Assembly (NCBI GenBank): GCA_000585055.1
Contig: JEMX01000078.1
Coordinates: 25,442-89,441 of the forward strand
Reading direction: 5' to 3'
From: Candidatus Accumulibacter appositus
Lineage (GTDB): Bacteria > Pseudomonadota > Gammaproteobacteria > Burkholderiales > Rhodocyclaceae
Length of the DNA stretch: 64,000 nucleotides
Part shown: one piece after another, positions 38,240-46,944 of the stretch
How the letters are laid out: each line of letters starts with the position of its first letter
How positions within the stretch are numbered: position 1 is the first letter of the stretch
The notes under the pieces: model-generated
Seen by the model: the letters and a program-made list of their open reading frames with translations, nothing else
Databases searched by the model: none
Told to the model about the DNA's origin: nothing
Made by a program: the position numbers and the translations under genes

Positions 38240-38853
38240 TAGAAGGGAAGGTTGGGGGAAGGTTTGACTCGGCGGCGGCCACAAAGAAATCCCAAGTCAT
38301 AGATGGGCAAGGTAACGGCAAGGTCACCCCAAGTTGACCCAAAGGTTCAGTCGTCGGCGTGGCGACCGTGGCAACCGAAGCTGTAAGGCTTGACAAAACC
38401 TGGCTTTCGCCACACACGAGAGGAGCCGAAGCCGGACGATCTGCCAGCCGGTGTGGATGATCTTTGGCGCGCCATCAAAAAAGTGAACGACAGCGTGTGA
38501 TGGTTACGGCGTGACGTCTGCGCCGATCGGGCGCCGGCGACGCATGTCGGGCTGTGGGCCGATGGTCACGCGGTCGCGCCGTGAGGTTGCCGAGAAGCCG
38601 AACGCTGGCGCGTTCGAAACGGTGGCCGGCGAAAATCGACGAGGCAGTCGGGGCAGTAATCGCCGCACTGGTTCGCCCACCAAGTCGCCTTGGCCTACCC
38701 GCTCACACCGAGGACTGGGCCGCTCTCAACCGCGTGATCGACGGCATCGAGACTGGAAAGTTTAAGAAGCGGAACAAATCGCCATTTAATTGAAACAAAA
38801 CCGCCAAAAATCGGAACGCATGCTAGGATTTGCGCTCCACACCGGGAATTACA
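38240..38853. other. 614-nt stretch with only doubtful small frames
   Basis: A 36-residue frame from TTG 38390 to 38500 (ending LWRAIKKVNDSV) and a frame 38554-38793 whose C-terminal half reads plausibly (DWAALNRVIDGIETGKFKK) are the only candidates. Neither has a good start. The 3' end turns A-rich just before the IetA-like gene and may hold its promoter. Confidence 0.4.
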
Positions 38854-40023
38854 ATGGATCATCTCAATGAAGTGCTAAAGATTCTTGAAGGAGCGCTGCA
38901 GCACAATGTCCGCAAGGCCGCCGACTACGCCGGCTTGCTGGCGGAAAAACTCGAATCCGACGGCGAGATGCGCCAAGCCGGCATGCTGCGCCAGAAGCTC
39001 GCGCGCGTGCCTGCCCAGACGCTGGCGCCGGTCTCGCTGCAACATTCCCTGCCGGTCGATTCGGAGAGCCAGTTGCATACGCTGGATGAAGAGCTGCCCG
39101 CGCGCGCCGACATTGCCCTCGTGCTGCCCGAGAATGCCGCCGAGCGCATCGAAGAATTCGTACAGTCGACCCGCGCCACGGAGAAGCTGGCCGCCGCCGG
39201 CATCCGCCATCCGGCGCGCCTGCTGTTTTCCGGCCCGCCGGGCTGCGGCAAGACACAGGCCGCGCGCTTGATCGCCGCAGAGTTGGGCTTGCCGTTGCTT
39301 ACCGTGCGCTGCGATACGCTGGTTTCGTCGCTGCTTGGCCAAACCAGTCGCAACCTGCGCCGGGTTTTCGAGCACGCCGAAAACCGGCCCTGCGTGCTGT
39401 TCCTCGACGAGTTCGATGCCCTGGCCAAGACTCGCAGCGACGAACGCGAGGTGGGCGAGCTGCAACGCATCGTGATTTCATTGCTGCAGAACATTGATGC
39501 ACTCGCCCCCGAAACTTTGCTGCTAGCCGCGACCAACCACGCCGAACTGCTGGACCGCGCCGTCTGGCGCCGTTTTGCCTGGCGTGTTGAGCTGTCACTA
39601 CCTGACGTCAATCTCCGTGCGCACATCTGGGCAATGAAGCTTGGTCAGTACGCTCATACCGATTTATCCAGCGCGACGCTCGCCGAGCTCTCGGCCGGAC
39701 TTTCCGGCGCGGCGATCGAGCATGCAGCGCATGATGCTATCCGCGCCGCTATCCTGCGCGGCAATGACACCATCCAGCCGATCGATCTGTTGCGCCGTCT
39801 CGGGCTGGTGATCGCTATGCACAACGGCATACAACTCGATTCACGCGAAAAGGAAATCGAATTTCTGCGTAACTGGGCGCCACGGTGGCTTGCACTACGG
39901 AAACTGGCGGATTACTATGGCATTTCTGTAAGACAGACTAATAAAGCAGCATCCGGGGGGCAGCATGAAGGCCAAGAAGGAACACCCGATTCTGGTCGTC
40001 GCCCCACGGGCAAACGACCTTAA
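38854..40023 (+). CDS. ietA: AAA+ ATPase, IetA-like
   Basis: 389 residues. N-terminal helical part (VLKILEGALQHNVRKAADYA), then an FtsH/katanin-type AAA module: Walker A FSGPPGCGKTQAARL, Walker B PCVLFLDEFDAL, sensor 1 LLLAATNHAELLD and the Arg finger region DRAVWRRFAWRVEL. The downstream subtilase overlaps it by 59 nt. This ATPase plus subtilisin-like protease pair matches IetAS, first described in plasmid incompatibility and later reported as an anti-phage system. The symbol is by architecture and not confirmed by alignment. Confidence 0.8.
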   Translation: MDHLNEVLKILEGALQHNVRKAADYAGLLAEKLESDGEMRQAGMLRQKLARVPAQTLAPVSLQHSLPVDSESQLHTLDEELPARADIALVLPENAAERIEEFVQSTRATEKLAAAGIRHPARLLFSGPPGCGKTQAARLIAAELGLPLLTVRCDTLVSSLLGQTSRNLRRVFEHAENRPCVLFLDEFDALAKTRSDEREVGELQRIVISLLQNIDALAPETLLLAATNHAELLDRAVWRRFAWRVELSLPDVNLRAHIWAMKLGQYAHTDLSSATLAELSAGLSGAAIEHAAHDAIRAAILRGNDTIQPIDLLRRLGLVIAMHNGIQLDSREKEIEFLRNWAPRWLALRKLADYYGISVRQTNKAASGGQHEGQEGTPDSGRRPTGKRP

Positions 40024-42247
40024 ACAAAAAGTCATCGGCGGCTTCACCGAACCCAAAGAGCTGGTTCCAGTCAACAGCGCGCTCCGCGACGGGTTGATCG
40101 ATCAACTGGGCATGGTGAGGCAAGCGGTTGCCGGCACGCACGCCAAATATCCGGAGATCCCGACCGTCATTACCCTGCGGTTACGCACCGAGGCGATGGC
40201 CAAATCCAACCGTCCCATGCAATTGCTGGACCGGGTGGGCATGCTGCCAATCGGCACCCAAGGCCTGGGGGAATTACTACTCCCTGCGACTACCCACAGC
40301 CTCTCTCAGCTGGCCTGCGTCATCAGCGACAACAACGCCAAAGGCATCCGCGCCAACATTTCCACCATTGAATCCTTCACCGCCTACGGCGCCGACCAGG
40401 CGCTGCAGATCGGCAAGCGCTTTCGCCAACTAAGTGACGTCAAGGCTTGGATTAAGGCCGGCAAACCCTTCGTTTTGGAACGCTTTTCGAATACCGACGA
40501 AAGCATTGACGCGCTGATCGACGAGCAGTTGCAGGCCCTTCTGCGCAAGACCGAATGCCGCGTCAGCAAGCAACAACCGGCGATGTCGCGACGGGCGCAA
40601 TTCGTCGAGATCAAGTCGCTCGATGCCGCCTTGACCATTGCCGCTTTCCCCGGGGTTCGCTCCGTGGCGCCAGCGGAAGAATTCTCGCCGATCCGTATCA
40701 CACCGCAGTGGTTCGTTCCGGTCGGCACCGCGCCGGCCGGAACGCTACCGGCGCCACCGGCTGACCTGCCGGTGGTCGCCGTAGTCGATACGGGGGTCGA
40801 TCCGAAACACAAGCTTTTGAATCCCTGGCTGGCCGGGCGCGAAACCTACGTCCTGCCGCGCGATACCGACTACCTGCACGGCAGCTTCGTGGCCGGACTG
40901 GTGGCAGGATCACGCGCGATTAACGGCGGCGACACGCATTTTCCGGCGGCCCAGTCGCGCATTCTCGACATCGCCGCGCTAGCCACCACCGGCAACACCA
41001 CCGCCGACGAAATGATCAACGCTATTACCGAAAGCCTGAAGAAACATCCGGAGGTAAAGGTATGGAACTGCTCGTTTGGCAGCCCCAACCCCGGCGACCC
41101 TGATGAATTCGGCCAACTGGCAAGGGAGCTGGATGCGCTGTCTGACAAGCACGGCGTGCTGTTCGTGATCGCCGCTGGCAATTTCAACGGCGCGCCGTTA
41201 CGAGCCTGGCCCAACCCGCCAGATTTCGACGGCAAGGATCGCATCTCGCCGCCCGCGGAATCGGCGCGCGGCCTCACCGTCGGCTCGGTGGCACACGTGG
41301 ATGCCCATGTCACGGCCGGCAGCCCTTCGCCTTTTTCGCGGCGCGGACCGGGTCCGGCAAAGACGCCAAAGCCAGATATCACCCATCGCGGCGGCAACCA
41401 AGATTCCACGGGCAAGTTCGGCGGCGCGGGCGTGCGCTCGCTGCTACCCGACGGCCGCATCGGCGAATCCATCGGCACCAGTTTCGCCACGCCATTGGCT
41501 GCCACGCTGGCGGCCAATGCCTGGCAAGTCATGGAACAGCAAGGTCACGCCGTGCGCCCGGACATGGTGAAGGCATTGATGATTCACGCCGCAGCATTGA
41601 ACTCACCCCGCTTCACGCCGGACGAACGCAACTACCATGGCACCGGCGTGCCAGATTCCGTGATGGAAACCCTGTTCTGCCGCCCGGACACGTTTACCCT
41701 GCTGTTCGATGCGGAAATGTACGACGGAGTTTTCTGGGAAAAAACACCCTTCCCCATTCCCGTCTGCCTGCATCCCGGCGGCACGCATTTCAAGGGCGAG
41801 ATCATCTTGACTCTGACCTATGCGCCCCCGGTCGACGGGCGACACGGCGCCGAGTACATCCGCGCTAACGTCAACGCGCATTTCGGCAGCTACGATCCCG
41901 ATGCTGATGGCGTCATCAAGCATCACGGCATCGTGCCACTCGACACCCCGGACAAGCAGGATCTCTACGAAGCGGCGATGATCGACCACGGCTTCAAGTG
42001 GTCGCCGGTCAAGGTATATCGAGCCCGCTTCCGCCAGGGCAAGGCGGGCTGCAACTTCCGGCTCTATCTGGAATTGCTGCGCCGCGCCGGGGAAGCCCGC
42101 CAACCGGAACCGCAGCGCGCCATCGTGCTGATCTCGATGCGAGGCATTAGCGACGATCAGCCGGTCTACACCGACGGCATCCGCGCTCTGCGCGCGGTCA
42201 ACTGGATCACCAACCGCATCGCCACCGCCACGCACATTCGCGTATGA
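39965..42247 (+). CDS. ietS: Subtilisin-like serine protease, IetS-like
   Basis: 760 residues, no signal peptide, so cytoplasmic. S8 catalytic triad: Asp275 in VAVVDTGVDP, His305 in LHGSFVAGLVAG and Ser506 in IGTSFATPLAA, with the oxyanion Asn406 in VIAAGN. About 240 N-terminal residues precede the protease, and about 200 C-terminal residues form a beta-rich domain. GGGGGG lies ahead of the start. Coupled to the AAA gene: the ATPase may restrain or trigger the protease. All catalytic residues are present, so it is probably active. Confidence 0.85.
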   Translation: MKAKKEHPILVVAPRANDLKQKVIGGFTEPKELVPVNSALRDGLIDQLGMVRQAVAGTHAKYPEIPTVITLRLRTEAMAKSNRPMQLLDRVGMLPIGTQGLGELLLPATTHSLSQLACVISDNNAKGIRANISTIESFTAYGADQALQIGKRFRQLSDVKAWIKAGKPFVLERFSNTDESIDALIDEQLQALLRKTECRVSKQQPAMSRRAQFVEIKSLDAALTIAAFPGVRSVAPAEEFSPIRITPQWFVPVGTAPAGTLPAPPADLPVVAVVDTGVDPKHKLLNPWLAGRETYVLPRDTDYLHGSFVAGLVAGSRAINGGDTHFPAAQSRILDIAALATTGNTTADEMINAITESLKKHPEVKVWNCSFGSPNPGDPDEFGQLARELDALSDKHGVLFVIAAGNFNGAPLRAWPNPPDFDGKDRISPPAESARGLTVGSVAHVDAHVTAGSPSPFSRRGPGPAKTPKPDITHRGGNQDSTGKFGGAGVRSLLPDGRIGESIGTSFATPLAATLAANAWQVMEQQGHAVRPDMVKALMIHAAALNSPRFTPDERNYHGTGVPDSVMETLFCRPDTFTLLFDAEMYDGVFWEKTPFPIPVCLHPGGTHFKGEIILTLTYAPPVDGRHGAEYIRANVNAHFGSYDPDADGVIKHHGIVPLDTPDKQDLYEAAMIDHGFKWSPVKVYRARFRQGKAGCNFRLYLELLRRAGEARQPEPQRAIVLISMRGISDDQPVYTDGIRALRAVNWITNRIATATHIRV

Positions 42248-42506
42248 CAGCGCCAACGCAACAGAGCGCAGTAGCGCATTGGGCGCTGGGCGCGGGCCTC
42301 GCGTGACTCACTGTCGGCCTGGGAATGCGGATTCCGAACAGTCTCGGGATGTGGAACGTAGTGCTCCGTCGCAGACGAACTCTACGGCGCTGCTACGGAC
42401 TTCAACGTAGATTTCGAGCTACGCCGGGGATCCACGGTTCGTATATCATTCATGTTCTTCCGAGCAAGGCTCGCTGTCCAAGAAAGGTTGACAAAGCGCT
42501 CTCTCC

Positions 42507-43289
42507 ATGGACCAACTCCTTGCGAAACTAACGAATTTGGGGTACGAATTCTTCGGCGTGGTCTTGCCGGGGATCGTCACTGTGTTGTTCTTGGTGTGTG
42601 GGTGGGGCGCGCTGGGTCCCCTCCCGTCATTTTGCTCCTTCGGGGTTTTCCCTGACCTATCAGCTCAAAACGCGGCCCGATTTTTCGAGCGGCTGAGCGT
42701 ACAGAGTGAGGTTTCCGTCGCTGTTTCCGGTTTTGCGATTGTCTATTTCGTCGGACACATCGTGTTATGGATTTCCCGAGCGAGCAGGCCCGATGACGGC
42801 GGCAAGACGAGCGCGCCGCGTAGAATTTGGACCTCGCTTGTGTTCAAGATCCCGAGGCCTAAAGATTCCTATGACTCGAACTTGGAAGAGCTTTTCCAGG
42901 CAGTCAACGCAAAGTTTTCGATCAACGGCACGACGATGACATGGCGACAGTTCTATCCGGTTGTTAAGAGTTTCCTGTCCAAGAACCTGACTTATTCGTT
43001 GGTCGCGACGTACCAGAACAAGTACACCCTTCATCGTTCGATAACTGCAGCCGCAGCGTTGCTATTCTGGCTCACTGTCGTGGGAGCAATGGTGGGAATT
43101 GTCACTGGGCATTTCGCCGGTGTTGCACCGCGCTGGGGACTTTTGATTACGCTGGCGTGCTTGGCCTTGGTTCTGGTCTGGGGCTTCTCAGATAGCTACG
43201 CCTACCACTGGAAAATGTTCGGAAATACTATCATCACCGAAGCTTATTCCGTGATCTACGGTCCCAATGATGCTCAACAATCTAAATAA
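42507..43289 (+). CDS. Four-span membrane protein of unknown family
   Basis: 260 residues. Membrane segments at about 13-35 (FFGVVLPGIVTVLFLVCGWG), 71-89, 178-205 and 211-229, with a ~90-residue cytoplasmic or external middle part (NLEELFQAVNAKFSING). Short C-terminal tail. The next gene, an exonuclease, begins 23 nt before its stop. GC content is lower than that of the chromosome genes. I recognise no family; the arrangement suggests a membrane sensor or effector paired with a nuclease. Confidence 0.75.
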   Translation: MDQLLAKLTNLGYEFFGVVLPGIVTVLFLVCGWGALGPLPSFCSFGVFPDLSAQNAARFFERLSVQSEVSVAVSGFAIVYFVGHIVLWISRASRPDDGGKTSAPRRIWTSLVFKIPRPKDSYDSNLEELFQAVNAKFSINGTTMTWRQFYPVVKSFLSKNLTYSLVATYQNKYTLHRSITAAAALLFWLTVVGAMVGIVTGHFAGVAPRWGLLITLACLALVLVWGFSDSYAYHWKMFGNTIITEAYSVIYGPNDAQQSK

Positions 43290-43878
43290 CAGAGATCTTG
43301 TCGCCATCGATGTCGAAACTAGTGGGACCAACCCTTTTAGACACGATGTCCTCGCCGTGGGTTTGGTTCCCCTCAATAGAGAACTACCATCCGCTTTAGT
43401 ATACGTTCGCCCTGGAGCGACTGAGTGGAACGACTTCGCAAGGCAAAACTTTGAACGGTTTTCTTCCGAATGGGAAGCTGGGGCGCTTGTGCCGCACGAA
43501 GCCTGCGACGCTATCGAAGCCTATCTTGCAGAAACATTCGGAGGGCGAACCGCGACTCCGATCGGCCACAATGTCGGTTTCGATCTCGCCTTCCTTCGCC
43601 GACTTGCTTTCCTTGGGGGAAGGGAGCAGCTTGACGGACTGTCTCATCGAGCCATCGACACACACACCCTGCTTTACCTATTGACCGTGCAAGGTAAGAT
43701 TCCAGAGGACGCGATTACGTCGGACGGTGCGTTTAGGTATTTCGGAATTACCGTGGCAGATCGCTTGCGTCATACCGCCCTTGGGGACGCTACCGCGACG
43801 AGCGAACTGGTAAAGCGCGTTTTTGAAGCCATTCTGGGGACAGCAGGCTCTCCGGCACCTCCTTGTCGGCGTGGGTGA
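43267..43878 (+). CDS. DEDDh 3'-5' exonuclease domain protein
   Basis: 203 residues. Exonuclease motif I is VAIDVETSGT (Asp15, Glu17), motif II is PIGHNVGFDLAFLRR and motif III is RHTALGDATATSEL, which gives a DEDDh pattern as in DnaQ. Its start lies inside the membrane protein gene. The last ~13 residues (GTAGSPAPPCRRG) are read from conjugation-gene debris, so the original stop has been lost, but the domain is complete. Confidence 0.82.
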   Translation: MMLNNLNNRDLVAIDVETSGTNPFRHDVLAVGLVPLNRELPSALVYVRPGATEWNDFARQNFERFSSEWEAGALVPHEACDAIEAYLAETFGGRTATPIGHNVGFDLAFLRRLAFLGGREQLDGLSHRAIDTHTLLYLLTVQGKIPEDAITSDGAFRYFGITVADRLRHTALGDATATSELVKRVFEAILGTAGSPAPPCRRG

Positions 43879-44160
43879 TGCCCGCCCGTGCCATAGCCAT
43901 GACTGGCGCCATGCTCAGGTGGCCGATGTTCTCGGAACGTACCACCAGCGTGGTTTTTGGATATACGAACGGCGTGAGGGTGTACGGTCTGGACAAGGGG
44001 CTTTCCTGCGACCATGAATCCCGGATCAGCACCGGCAGCTCGTGCCACTTGACAATGGACTCGCCCATGCCGATGGGCGTGGCGTGTTCGCGGCCAAGCT
44101 GATTGAAGGAGATCAGCCAGCGGTGCAGGGTCAGCGACTGGGCGGCCGGCGCTGGCGCTC
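43838..44160 (-). pseudogene. Fragment of an integrating-conjugative-element protein (TraU-like/TIGR03756-like)
   Basis: The minus-strand frame without a start codon reads LHRWLISFNQLGREHATPIG, then VKWHELPVLIRDSWSQESPL and MARAGITHADKEVPESLLS. This resembles conjugation proteins of integrating conjugative elements. Upstream the reading shifts frame (ARSINWSASAG), so it is broken at both ends. It shows that part of this element, or a former resident, was conjugative. Confidence 0.6.
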
Positions 44161-44481
44161 CAGTTGATTGAGCGGGCGATGATCAACGACCTCGCTTGAG
44201 CGCCCAGGCAATTCCCCATTTGCAGGCCGCCCGTTCCCGGCGTATGCTTTTCCGGTCGCTGCACATCAGCGATGCGAGATTGGCGTCTCGGACAATTGGC
44301 GGACGAGCCGCCCTGAGCGGTATTTTTTCGTCTGGCGCATGGTGTCCAAGTTTTGGGCGGCCGTGTGGGGAGCCTTCGGGCTCGCCGGTGCCAATTGCCG
44401 GTACGCCAACCCGCACGGTCGGCCCTCCTCGATTGGCGTCGGGGAAGGCGGAAAAACAAACCGCTCAATTGGAGTCTCACC
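44161..44481. other. Gap inside the element
   Basis: No intact gene. A plus-strand frame with FWAAVWGAFGLAGANCRYAN ends without a defined start; similar short peptides are often annotated near phage satellite regulatory regions, but I cannot support it as a gene. Confidence 0.3.
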
Positions 44482-44778
44482 ATGCCCAGTATCCCCGGCG
44501 CCGACGCGCGCCAATCCCGCACGCTTCAAAGTCTCAAGCGCTTCACCCCCGGTGGAATCACCGCCCTGGCCGCCGTCGGGCTGGTCCTGCTCGACGCCAT
44601 CAACAAGGCGCACCTCGCCGTCAACGAGGCTCGGCTATCGCTCGAGCTGGCCGTGGCATGCCGGCGCATGCTCGAAGACCTGTACGACGTTCAGGACGCT
44701 CTGCACGGCGACGCAAGCAAGCTACCGGCTGCCCTGGCGGCATTCCTTGCTACGGCGGAAGGAGGGTGCCAGCAATGA
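44482..44778 (+). CDS. Small conserved element protein
   Basis: 98 residues. Contains GGITALAAVGLVLLDAINKA and a helical C-terminal part (LAVACRRMLEDLYDVQDAL). GGAG lies 8 nt upstream. It overlaps the next gene by ATGA. No family recognised. Confidence 0.6.
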   Translation: MPSIPGADARQSRTLQSLKRFTPGGITALAAVGLVLLDAINKAHLAVNEARLSLELAVACRRMLEDLYDVQDALHGDASKLPAALAAFLATAEGGCQQ

Positions 44779-44978
44779 GCGCCAGCAGCCCTATCCAAAC
44801 CAGTTCCATCTACACCGTTGGCGCCGAACTTTGCGCGCCCTTCTCCGTTGTCCTGACGATCGACACCAGCCAAGTGGACGCCGAGCAGTTCCGCGCCGAC
44901 CTGCCGCGGATTGCGGCCAAGCTGGAGGCCTACATCACTGAGGCGCGAGAGGGGGCCGCGCGGAGCAAGCGGCGCTGA
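44775..44978 (+). CDS. Small conserved element protein
   Basis: 67 residues. Reads PFSVVLTIDTSQVDAEQFRA and KLEAYITEAREGAARSKRR. A decayed copy of its first and last parts lies at 47512-47589. Function unknown. Confidence 0.6.
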   Translation: MSASSPIQTSSIYTVGAELCAPFSVVLTIDTSQVDAEQFRADLPRIAAKLEAYITEAREGAARSKRR

Positions 44979-45128
44979 GCGTGACGCTTCCTTGATGCGC
45001 TCGCCCGCTACCGCTTCGGTGGTGCGTGCGTTTGGTATACTGGCCGCCGAACGCCCCCCATTGAATCTTCTGGTGGCAGCGTTCTTGGTAGCGCGGTGGC
45101 AGTTCAGGGGGGCAGCGTCGAAAAAAGC

Positions 45129-45150
45129 GGGGTAACTTTCGGGGTAACTC
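45129..45150 (+). repeat. Two GGGGTAACTT-type repeats near attR
   Basis: Copies at 45129 and 45141 (the second ends in C), 12 bp apart, as in the array beside the integrase. Confidence 0.85.
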
Positions 45151-45199
45151 GAAAATGCAATTTGCGTATGGCTAGTATTTGTAAAGCGTGCAGTCGCTT

Positions 45200-45224
45200 G
45201 TTCGATTCCCTTCCTGGCACCAAA
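45200..45224 (+). other. attR, partial copy of the tRNA-Leu 3' end
   Basis: Matches attL with one G deleted in the acceptor stem. It marks the right end of the element. Confidence 0.85.
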
Positions 45225-45274
45225 GAGAAGTCCGAGTCGGTGAAGGTGTCGGCGATGTGGAATTCCATGTCGCA

Positions 45275-46465
45275 TCAGCCGTTGCGGTGGAAGTCCGGAA
45301 TGGCTCGTTTCATGAACTCATCAAACAATGGCACGGTGAACGCCATGTCGCCGTAGGCCGGGCTATAGATCATGCCTTTCCTGATCAGCTTGGAGCGTAC
45401 CGGTCCGATGCTGGTTACTTTCACCCCCAGGCAAGCGGCAATATCGCCGGTTCGGCTCGCAGCCGGTCCCAGTTCCGCCATGGCACGCAAGAAGTTCTTC
45501 TCGCCGGGCGTCAGGCGATCGAAGCGAACGCGGAAAAAATTCTGGTCCAGCCGCTGTACCGCGTGAGCCGCAGCCGACTCGACAACCGCTTTGTCGATCG
45601 GACTGCTCTGTGCCAGATTCCAGGTCTGATAACCCCATTCCTGAATGAAATACGGATACCCCTTGGTCAGGCGCCAAGTCTCCTCAAGCGCCTCCTGACT
45701 GATCTCCACACCGGCGGTCAGGGCCGGTTCGCTAATGGCCCGGATCGAATCCTCCCTGGAGAGTGCGCCGACATCCGGGAACGCGAACAGACGTTCCGCG
45801 TAGGACTTCGAATCGCCGGCCAGCCCTGGCAGCACCGGCAGCCCCGCGGCAAGCAGAACCACCGGCAGTTGCTGCTGCTGCATGCGGTGCATGGCCATGA
45901 TCAAGGCACCCAACTCCTTCGGATGGAGGTACTGAATTTCGTCGATCAATACGGCAACGGCACTGTCCTTTTCCCTGGCCGCATCGCCCAGCGCCTCGAA
46001 AAGATTGGGCAGATCGATCTCGATGTCGCCACTGTCGGCGGCGCCGGTCTCAGGCTCGATGTCGAGTCCGATTTCGACCTCGCCCAGTTTCACCTTCAAG
46101 CCGCCGAGAAAACTGCGCAGCACCCGCAGGCCGCGTTTCACGCGATCCCCCGTTTGTGCCATGCGATCGAGTTCGAAGAACATCGATTTCAACGGCGATG
46201 CGATCAGCGCGCCGAGCGGCTTGTCTTCGTGCGCCTCGATGAACACCGTGCGATAGCCCGCCTCCCGAGCCATGTGGCGGATTTCATTGAGCAGCACGGT
46301 CTTGCCGACGCCGCGCAAGCCGGTCAGCAACAGGCTTTTTTCCGGCCGCCCCAATCGGGTACGGCCCAGCAGGATGCGCGCCTCCTCAAGAAGCGGTCCA
46401 CGCCCGGCCAGTTCGGGCGGTGGCGAACCGGCACCAGGGGAAAACGGGTTCTTGATCGGGTCCAT
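45275..46465 (-). CDS. AAA ATPase, ORC/archaeal-ATPase-like
   Basis: 396 residues. Walker A LLLTGLRGVGKTVLLNEI, Walker B VAVLIDEIQYLHPKELGALI, sensor in VVLLAAGLPVLPGLAG, and a C-terminal winged-helix-like part (GDIAACLGVKVTSIGPVRSK). The N terminus reads NPFSPGAGSPPPELAGRGP. This class includes orphan ATPases that accompany mobile elements. It lies immediately outside attR, with its 3' end facing the boundary. Partner and function unknown. Confidence 0.8.
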   Translation of the reverse strand: MDPIKNPFSPGAGSPPPELAGRGPLLEEARILLGRTRLGRPEKSLLLTGLRGVGKTVLLNEIRHMAREAGYRTVFIEAHEDKPLGALIASPLKSMFFELDRMAQTGDRVKRGLRVLRSFLGGLKVKLGEVEIGLDIEPETGAADSGDIEIDLPNLFEALGDAAREKDSAVAVLIDEIQYLHPKELGALIMAMHRMQQQQLPVVLLAAGLPVLPGLAGDSKSYAERLFAFPDVGALSREDSIRAISEPALTAGVEISQEALEETWRLTKGYPYFIQEWGYQTWNLAQSSPIDKAVVESAAAHAVQRLDQNFFRVRFDRLTPGEKNFLRAMAELGPAASRTGDIAACLGVKVTSIGPVRSKLIRKGMIYSPAYGDMAFTVPLFDEFMKRAIPDFHRNG

Positions 46466-46773
46466 GTTCTACCAAGTTATTGGTGGTTATAGCTTATTTC
46501 AAGTATAACCGGATAAACTCGCTATAAGCTGCGACACCATACCTTGACGACCGTCATCACCTCGTCGCCAAGGCGCTCGAACGGCCGCTGTAATTCCTTC
46601 CGAACCTGCCGGGAAGCCAACTCACACAGCGCGCCTTGAGCGGCCATCGGCCAAGCCACGCTTGCACGCCCGGATTGCTCTGCCGAACGACCCTCCAAGC
46701 GTGTCTCTGGACGCCGCGGTGATTTAGTGTTTCGCAAAGGCTGGTCGTTTGAGGCATCATTCCCCTTTGTCAT

Positions 46774-46881
46774 CACCGAAGAACAAGAACCATTTTTCAG
46801 CAAGCCTTCAAGAACGTCGACGACGTCCTCTGGAAAGAGGCGGGCTGCACCACCGAACTGGATTACACCGAGGGTAAATAG
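46774..46881 (+). pseudogene. N-terminal fragment of a type I restriction methyltransferase (hsdM)
   Basis: The frame reads IFQQAFKNVDDVLWKEAGC then TTELDYTE and stops after GK. HsdM proteins carry this block near the N terminus, followed by QTSW. Only about 30 residues remain. The rest of 46466-46944 shows no gene. Confidence 0.6.
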
Positions 46882-46944
46882 GAACGACAACTTATCGAGT
46901 GCCGGTTTTTGGCTCGATATTGGCTAGAACCAGAGATTTCGACC

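Larger units (their letters stand above)
31904..45224 (+). mobile_element. Integrative element of about 13.3 kb in the 3' end of tRNA-Leu
   Basis: The left boundary is the tRNA 3' end. The right boundary at 45200-45224 repeats the same ~25 bp (GTTCGATTCCCTTCCTGG then CACCAAA) with one G missing. A tyrosine integrase lies right next to the tRNA. The same 10-bp repeat (GGGGTAACTT) is arrayed at both ends. Contents are integrase, regulators, a TOPRIM/DUF3987 replication protein, IetAS-type genes, a membrane protein/exonuclease pair and conjugation debris. Confidence 0.85.

Noticed and set aside
38554..38793. 79-residue frame before the IetA-like gene
   Set aside because: Only the C-terminal half looks protein-like, and the start is poor; kept only as a note in the gap entry.
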